Shown here one piece after another: positions 59,800 through 64,000 of a stretch of DNA of 64,000 bases. The DNA lies in NCBI GenBank assembly GCA_965221605.1, contig CBDCSK010000015.1, positions 1 to 64,000 of the forward strand, given 5' to 3'. Made by a program: the position numbers and the translations under genes. The DNA comes from Aldehydirespirator sp965221605. Its GTDB lineage: Bacteria; Actinomycetota; Acidimicrobiia; Acidimicrobiales; Aldehydirespiratoraceae. The notes beneath the pieces were generated by a model, which ran no database searches, was not told where the DNA came from, and saw only the letters and a list, made by a program, of their open reading frames with translations. The first letter of the stretch is position 1. Every line of letters begins with the position of its first letter.

Positions 59800-61455
59800 T
59801 CAGGGCTCCTCGGTCTCCATTCGCTCGAGCTCCTCCTGGATCTCGTCCATCAGCATCGCCAGGTGGATCACGTCCGCGCTCGTGACCGAGCCGAGGAACC
59901 GTCCCGACTCCGGGTCGGTCACCGGGATCACCGACTGCGAGGTGGCGGTCATCCGCTCCAGCGCATCGTGGATCGGATCGTCGGGCCGAGCGTTCAGCGT
60001 GCTGGCCCGCATCACCGCCCCCAGCGTGGCCGTCGCGTGGGCGCCCCGGCGCACCGAGTGGAGTCCGGACGTGGAGACGATCCCCGACACATCACCGCCG
60101 TCCACCACCAGGTAGTCGTGCTGATTGGGCACTGTCCAAGCGTCGATGAACTCGGCCACCGAGGTCTCGGACCCTGGATAGTCGCGGGTCGGGTCCATCA
60201 CGGTGCTGACCTTGACGCCCTCCAGCGCATAGCGGGCGAACGACGGTGCGACGGTGTCGGGGAGAGAGGGATGCTCCGACACCGTCGCACGCCTGACCGC
60301 GAAGTTCAGGATGGCCGGCATGAACAGGATGTATCCGAACATGGTCAGTACCAGCAGGGAGAAGATCTCCTTGGTGATCACGCCGCTCTCGAAGAGCACG
60401 AGCAGGAAGGCGATCTCGGCCACGCCCTTGGACATCAGCCCGGTGGCCAGCGCGAACGGGGCGTCGATCCGGGTGATGTAGGTGCCGATGAAGGCCCCGG
60501 CGAACTTGCCGACGAGCGGCACGAGCACCAGAGCCGCCGCGGTCGTCAGGGTCAGGTTCATGAAGGACAGATCGAAGTGCAGGCCGGCCGAGGCGAAGAA
60601 CAGCGGAACGAAGAAGCCCTCGGAGGCGCTCCGCATGCCCGGCATGATGTCGTCGCGCACGCCCTCGGACAGCCCCGACAGGGCGGCACCGAACAGCAGC
60701 GCTCCGATGGTGCCGTGCAGTCCCATGCGCTCGGCTCCCACGACCACCAGGAACAGGCCCCCGAGCAGCAGGCCGAAGGACAGCTCCGGCACGTTCAGGA
60801 CCCGCTGCAGGAAGACGATCACCACCGGCAGCACCTTGGCCGACAGCAGCCACGCCACCACCACGAAGGCGACGATCTTTCCCACCAGCGCCGCCACTTC
60901 GGCCACGTTGAGGTCGTGGCTGTGCTCCCCGATCGTGAATCCCACCACCAGCAGGGAGGCGATCTCCGCGATGATCACGATGGTGAAGATCTTCAGCCCG
61001 ATGGGCTGCCGCAGCGTTCCGGAGTCCGACAGCACCTTGGCCGCGAGGCCGAGGCTCGACAGCGAGAGGATGCCGGCGAGGGCCAGGGCCTCGTCGAATT
61101 CGAGACCCAGGCCCAAGTCGATTCCGAGGATGTCCGATGTGACGGTGAGCGCCGCCACCAGCGATATGAGCACCGAGATGATGGCCGCCGCGAAATAGCG
61201 CCCCCGCATGGTCGCCACGAAGCCCGGAACGTCGATCTCGTCGAGCCCTACGAGGAAGAACAGCACGAAGATGCCGATCTCCAGGAACAGGTTCAGGTCG
61301 TGGTTCGGCTCTACGACCCCGGTGGCCGGGCCCAGCAGCACCCCTGTCATCGTGAATGCAATGATCGAGCTGAGACCGAAGCGGCTGAGCACGCCCTCCA
61401 GGAGCTTGGCCACCACGATCAGCAGCCCGATGGGGAGGAATACGTCGAGCAGCAT
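59800..61455 (-). CDS. Kef-type K+/H+ antiporter with CBS domains
   Basis: A 551-residue protein. About twelve helices of the CPA2/Kef fold (LEGVLSRFGLSSIIAFTMTGVLLGPATG, FLEIGIFVLFFLVGLDEIDV) are followed by a cytoplasmic C-terminus with a paired CBS-like region (STVMDPTRDYPGSETSVAEFIDAW and STLNARPDDPIHDALERMTATSQSVIPV). CBS pairs may bind adenine nucleotides and gate the transporter. ATG 61455 starts at the first helix; the frame extends upstream to 61683 but adds an unusual segment. Confidence 0.9.
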   Translation of the reverse strand: MLLDVFLPIGLLIVVAKLLEGVLSRFGLSSIIAFTMTGVLLGPATGVVEPNHDLNLFLEIGIFVLFFLVGLDEIDVPGFVATMRGRYFAAAIISVLISLVAALTVTSDILGIDLGLGLEFDEALALAGILSLSSLGLAAKVLSDSGTLRQPIGLKIFTIVIIAEIASLLVVGFTIGEHSHDLNVAEVAALVGKIVAFVVVAWLLSAKVLPVVIVFLQRVLNVPELSFGLLLGGLFLVVVGAERMGLHGTIGALLFGAALSGLSEGVRDDIMPGMRSASEGFFVPLFFASAGLHFDLSFMNLTLTTAAALVLVPLVGKFAGAFIGTYITRIDAPFALATGLMSKGVAEIAFLLVLFESGVITKEIFSLLVLTMFGYILFMPAILNFAVRRATVSEHPSLPDTVAPSFARYALEGVKVSTVMDPTRDYPGSETSVAEFIDAWTVPNQHDYLVVDGGDVSGIVSTSGLHSVRRGAHATATLGAVMRASTLNARPDDPIHDALERMTATSQSVIPVTDPESGRFLGSVTSADVIHLAMLMDEIQEELERMETEEP

Positions 61456-61682
61456 TCGAAGCGCACCCCCGGGTGTGGCTGCCGAAACAGCGGTTGACAG
61501 TAGTTCGTCAAATATCGCTGGGTCTGAGTCGGGTCGTCCAAGCAGTTGAAGAGTTCGTAGTGACAGAATGGAAACGAAGCGCTCGGTAGGCGCGCACCGC
61601 GCATCCGGGCTAGCATGTTGCTCCGTTCGGCGGCTACGGTCAGCCGGCGGTTGGTTCGCTATAACCGAGGAGACGCGGTCCA
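61456..61682. other. Divergent intergenic region, antiporter / STAS gene
   Basis: No gene is convincing. The - strand frame remains open through it and could extend the antiporter by up to 76 residues. GAGGAGA lies 6 nt before the TTG of the STAS gene. No clear palindrome was found. Confidence 0.4.
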
Positions 61683-62021
61683 TTGAATATCAGCACTGAG
61701 AGGCAGGGCGGAGCATTGATCGCGGTGGCTGAGGGCCGGGTCGACGGCGCCAACGCCCTTGAGTTCCATGAGGCCCTTGAAGCGGCCATCAATCCGGACG
61801 ACACCGGGATGGTGCTGGACTTCGAGGGCATCTCCTACATCAGCAGCGCCGGCCTCAGGGTCGTCCTGCTGGTGGCCAAGACGCTCCAGAAGCAGAGCGC
61901 CAAGATGGCGGTCTGCTCGCTGTCCGAGTCGATCCGGGAGATATTCGAGATCAGCGGCTTCGACAAGATCATCCCGGTTCACGGATCCCGGTCCGACGCG
62001 CTCGCCGGCGTCGCAGGCTGA
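61683..62021 (+). CDS. STAS-domain anti-anti-sigma factor-like protein
   Basis: A 112-residue protein: LDFEGISYISSAGLRVVLLVAKTL contains the conserved phosphorylatable Ser (Ser54 or 55) and the Asp-x-x-x-x-Ser region of SpoIIAA/RsbV-like proteins. In partner-switching it releases a sigma factor by binding an anti-sigma kinase. No kinase or sigma gene is adjacent. Start codon TTG with GAGGAGA upstream. Confidence 0.9.
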   Translation: MNISTERQGGALIAVAEGRVDGANALEFHEALEAAINPDDTGMVLDFEGISYISSAGLRVVLLVAKTLQKQSAKMAVCSLSESIREIFEISGFDKIIPVHGSRSDALAGVAG

Positions 62022-62115
62022 TCCCTACCTAGCAGCTCCCTAGGCAGCGAGGCCGGCCGAGCCTTTCGGCGGCACCGGCGCGCCCAGGTCCCCGCTCAGC
62101 GGGTACCGTCGCGCT

Positions 62116-62571
62116 GTGGCGGATGAGCGCGAGCGGCGTCGGTTGGCCGTTGCCTGGGACGAAGCACGGGAGATCCTCGTCGTAGCGCTGCTGGCTGCCG
62201 CGCTGCTGCACGTGGTTGCGCCCGTTATCCGCTACCTGGGAATCGACCGGCGCTATCCGTGGTGGGATGACCTTCACAGCGCCCTCACCAACGTCAACGC
62301 GCTGACCGGGGTCCTGTTGCTGGGTGCGGCCGTCGTGGTGTGCACAACACCGGCTGCGGACATGGTTCCCCGGCTGCGGCAGTCCGTCTACTGGATCTCG
62401 CTCGCAGTGGCCGCGCTCGGCGTGGTTGCGATCATCAATGTGCTGTCGGTGCCCTCCGCCGGAGACGCAGCCGCGATGCGGCTGGCCGTCGTGGCGTGGC
62501 GCTCAGGACCGGCGGTCCTGCTGTCGGCTTGCGCAGCCTGGATGGCCCGTCGAGTAGTGCTTCTCGGCTGA
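62116..62571 (+). CDS. Small multi-pass membrane protein
   Basis: A 151-residue protein with four hydrophobic segments: about residues 20-38 (EILVVALLAAALLHVVAPVI), 60-78 (ALTGVLLLGAAVVVCTTPA), 93-111 (SVYWISLAVAALGVVAIINV) and 129-148. The family is unknown to me. GTG 62116 is 6 nt downstream of TACCGT (leaderless). It stands between the STAS gene and the second nuo cluster. Confidence 0.7.
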   Translation: MADERERRRLAVAWDEAREILVVALLAAALLHVVAPVIRYLGIDRRYPWWDDLHSALTNVNALTGVLLLGAAVVVCTTPAADMVPRLRQSVYWISLAVAALGVVAIINVLSVPSAGDAAAMRLAVVAWRSGPAVLLSACAAWMARRVVLLG

Positions 62572-62643
62572 GAGGCCCAAGAGCCGCCGACTGGGGCCTT
62601 CGCTGACGCGTCGCGGGCTGCCGCGCCGGTAAGCTTCCGGCCC

Positions 62644-63009
62644 GTGTCGGAGTTCCTGCGCACCTACCTGACTGTCGGCATCTTCGGCGCTCTGGGCGTG
62701 GGCATCGTGGCCGCTCTGCTTGGTGTGGGGCGCATCCTGCGACCGTCCCGCCCGACCCCGGCCAAGGTGGAGAACTACGAGTCGGGTGTGGACCCCATCG
62801 GGGACATGTGGTCGCAGGCCAACATCCGCTACTACGTCTTCGCGCTGCTGTTCGTGCTGTTCGATGTGGAGGCCGTGTTCATCTTCCCGTGGGCCGCCCG
62901 CCTGGAGGCCTACGCGATGTTCGGCCTGGTCGAGATGGCCATCTTCATCTTCATCCTGCTCCTCGGCCTGCTCTACGCCTGGCGCAAGAGAATGCTCAGA
63001 TGGGTCTGA
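62644..63009 (+). CDS. nuoA: NADH-quinone oxidoreductase subunit A, second cluster
   Basis: A 121-residue paralogue of the first NuoA. PAKVENYESGVDPIGDMWSQANIRYYVFALLFVLFDVEAVFIFPWAA is diagnostic, and three helices are seen. It is shorter than the first copy (167) and lacks the hydrophilic tail. TAAGCT lies 8 nt before GTG 62644. It begins a second complex I operon. Confidence 0.95.
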   Translation: MSEFLRTYLTVGIFGALGVGIVAALLGVGRILRPSRPTPAKVENYESGVDPIGDMWSQANIRYYVFALLFVLFDVEAVFIFPWAARLEAYAMFGLVEMAIFIFILLLGLLYAWRKRMLRWV

Positions 63010-63073
63010 CCGCGGCGAGCTCGGGGATCTGTGAGATGGGTCTGATCCAGAGTTGTTCTGTGGGGGCGTCCAG

Positions 63074-63574
63074 ATGGGTCTAGTCGAATCGGGCAAGGTC
63101 CCCAAGCCGCTCTCGACCCTGCTGAACATGAGCCGCAAGTACTCGTTGTGGGTGTACCAGTGGGGCCTGGCCTGCTGCGCCATCGAGATGGGGGCGGCCT
63201 TCGGCTCGCCCCGCTACGACGTGATGCGGCTGGGCGTGATACCGCTGCCGGCCAGCCCCCGCCAGGCCGACCTGGTGGTCATCTCGGGCACGGTGACCGA
63301 CAAGATGGCGCCGTCGGTGCGCCGGCTGTACGAGCAGATGCCCGACCCCAAGTACGTGATCTCCATGGGATCGTGCGCCAACTGCGGCGGGCCCTACTGG
63401 GACAGCTACTCGGTCACCAAGGGGGTCGACCAGATCGTGCCGGTGGACGTGTACGTGCCCGGCTGCCCGCCCCGGCCCGAAGCCCTGCTCGAGGGGATCG
63501 TGATGCTCCAGGAGCGCATCCAGAACGAGGACATGGGCGAGCGCTGGAGGGGTGAGCCGATTGTCGTCGACTGA
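63074..63574 (+). CDS. nuoB: NADH-quinone oxidoreductase subunit B, second cluster
   Basis: A 166-residue protein. N2 ligands LACCAIEMGA, GSCANCGGPYWDSY and PGCPPRPEALLEG are all present. It differs clearly from the first NuoB (which has GVCASSGGMF), so it is an old paralogue. ATG 63074 was chosen over TTG 63053 by homology. Confidence 0.96.
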   Translation: MGLVESGKVPKPLSTLLNMSRKYSLWVYQWGLACCAIEMGAAFGSPRYDVMRLGVIPLPASPRQADLVVISGTVTDKMAPSVRRLYEQMPDPKYVISMGSCANCGGPYWDSYSVTKGVDQIVPVDVYVPGCPPRPEALLEGIVMLQERIQNEDMGERWRGEPIVVD

Positions 63575-64000
63575 CGCCGCAGCCCCCTCCACGGAGGCGC
63601 CCGACGCCCCCGGCGACGCCGAGGCCGAGGCCCTGCTGGGGCGGGCCCGCAGCGCGCTGGGCGACGCGGTGGCCGGGTCGCATTTCTCCGCCGGCGAGCT
63701 GTGGCTGCGGGTCGACCGCGAGTCCTGGGCGGATCTCGCGGGCTGGTTGCGCGACGAGGAGGGCCTCACGTTCTTCAGCTTCCTGTCGGCCATCGACTGG
63801 ATGCCGTCGCCGTTCGGCCGGGATATGGACAGCGCCGTGGACAACGAACTCGACCCGCCCGAGCCGAAGGAGACCCCGCCGACCGAGACCGGCGTCTCGG
63901 GCGGCGACACCCGCTTCCAGCTGCTGGCCCGGGTCAGCGACGTGGCCACCGGCCGCTCGGTGATCGCCAAGGCGGACCTGCCCGACGGGGATCTGCAGGC
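63552..64000 (+). CDS. nuoC: NADH-quinone oxidoreductase subunit C, second cluster (3'-truncated by window edge)
   Basis: The frame is open to the last base. The visible 149 codons include an acidic leader (STDAAAPSTEAPDAPGDAEAEALLG), then LRVDRESWADLAGWLRDEEGLTFFSFLSAIDWMPSPFG and GGDTRFQLLARVSDVATGRSVIAKADLP, the NuoC core. The likely GTG at 63552 overlaps nuoB2 by 23 bp. The conserved C-terminal motif lies outside. A low-complexity Pro/Glu insert interrupts the core. Confidence 0.9.
   Translation, partial: MSRLSSTDAAAPSTEAPDAPGDAEAEALLGRARSALGDAVAGSHFSAGELWLRVDRESWADLAGWLRDEEGLTFFSFLSAIDWMPSPFGRDMDSAVDNELDPPEPKETPPTETGVSGGDTRFQLLARVSDVATGRSVIAKADLPDGDLQ

Noticed and set aside
1..64000. 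CRISPR arrays, riboswitches, rRNA genes, prophage
   Set aside because: No regularly spaced repeats, known riboswitch cores, rRNA segments or phage structural genes were seen.

Overview
This 64 kb window is very GC-rich, densely packed DNA from an actinobacterium. A mycothiol-type glycosyltransferase (MshA), a separate epsilon subunit of acyl-CoA carboxylase, a mycothiol-compatible arsenate reductase and a tRNA without an encoded CCA all point to Actinomycetota. The split cytochrome b locus placed directly upstream of a full nuo operon suggests a deep lineage such as Acidimicrobiia; that placement is inference. Many genes seem to be leaderless: a TAnnnT -10 box lies 6-8 nt before the start codon and no ribosome binding site is visible.

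Layout. 1-9.3 kb: a partial 5'-3' exonuclease, a small coiled-coil membrane protein, a frameshifted LigC-type DNA ligase, an epoxide hydrolase, a DUF1214 protein, arsenate reductase, a lipoprotein, a RelE/YefM toxin-antitoxin pair with a visible operator, and two flavin enzymes. 9.3-23.2 kb: a defence-like accessory block. It holds a ParA ATPase plus AlbA_2 (Schlafen-type) gene pair, a four-gene Wadjet-type (SMC/Toprim anti-plasmid) operon whose DUF2397 gene is split by a complete 1620-bp IS1380-like element, and a DUF222-HNH gene behind an operator-bearing promoter. 23.2-34.4 kb: housekeeping genes, including acyl-CoA carboxylase beta and epsilon, Aat transferase, cyclophilin, lipoproteins, tRNA-Lys, a metallopeptidase, MoaD/ThiS-like protein, MshA and YbjN.

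34.7-56.4 kb is a large respiratory block, all on the + strand: a membrane protein, a 2[4Fe-4S] ferredoxin, a split cytochrome b (b6-like plus subunit IV-like), a Rieske protein, a diheme cytochrome c, another membrane protein, and then nuoA-N in canonical order. It encodes NADH-to-menaquinone and quinol-to-cytochrome c electron transfer. Inverted-repeat elements sit in four of the wider gaps between nuo genes. 56.4-62.6 kb holds a zeta-toxin-like kinase with a small partner, an unknown acidic protein, a PhyH dioxygenase, a Kef-type antiporter, a STAS protein and a membrane protein. At 62.6 kb a second nuo cluster begins (nuoA2, nuoB2, partial nuoC2) and runs off the window.

The most notable points are the IS-disrupted Wadjet operon, whose 5-bp target duplication restores the DUF2397 frame when collapsed; the AlbA_2-ParA pair beside it; the ferredoxin/split-cytochrome b/complex I block; and the pervasive leaderless starts, including one divergent promoter with overlapping -10 boxes.
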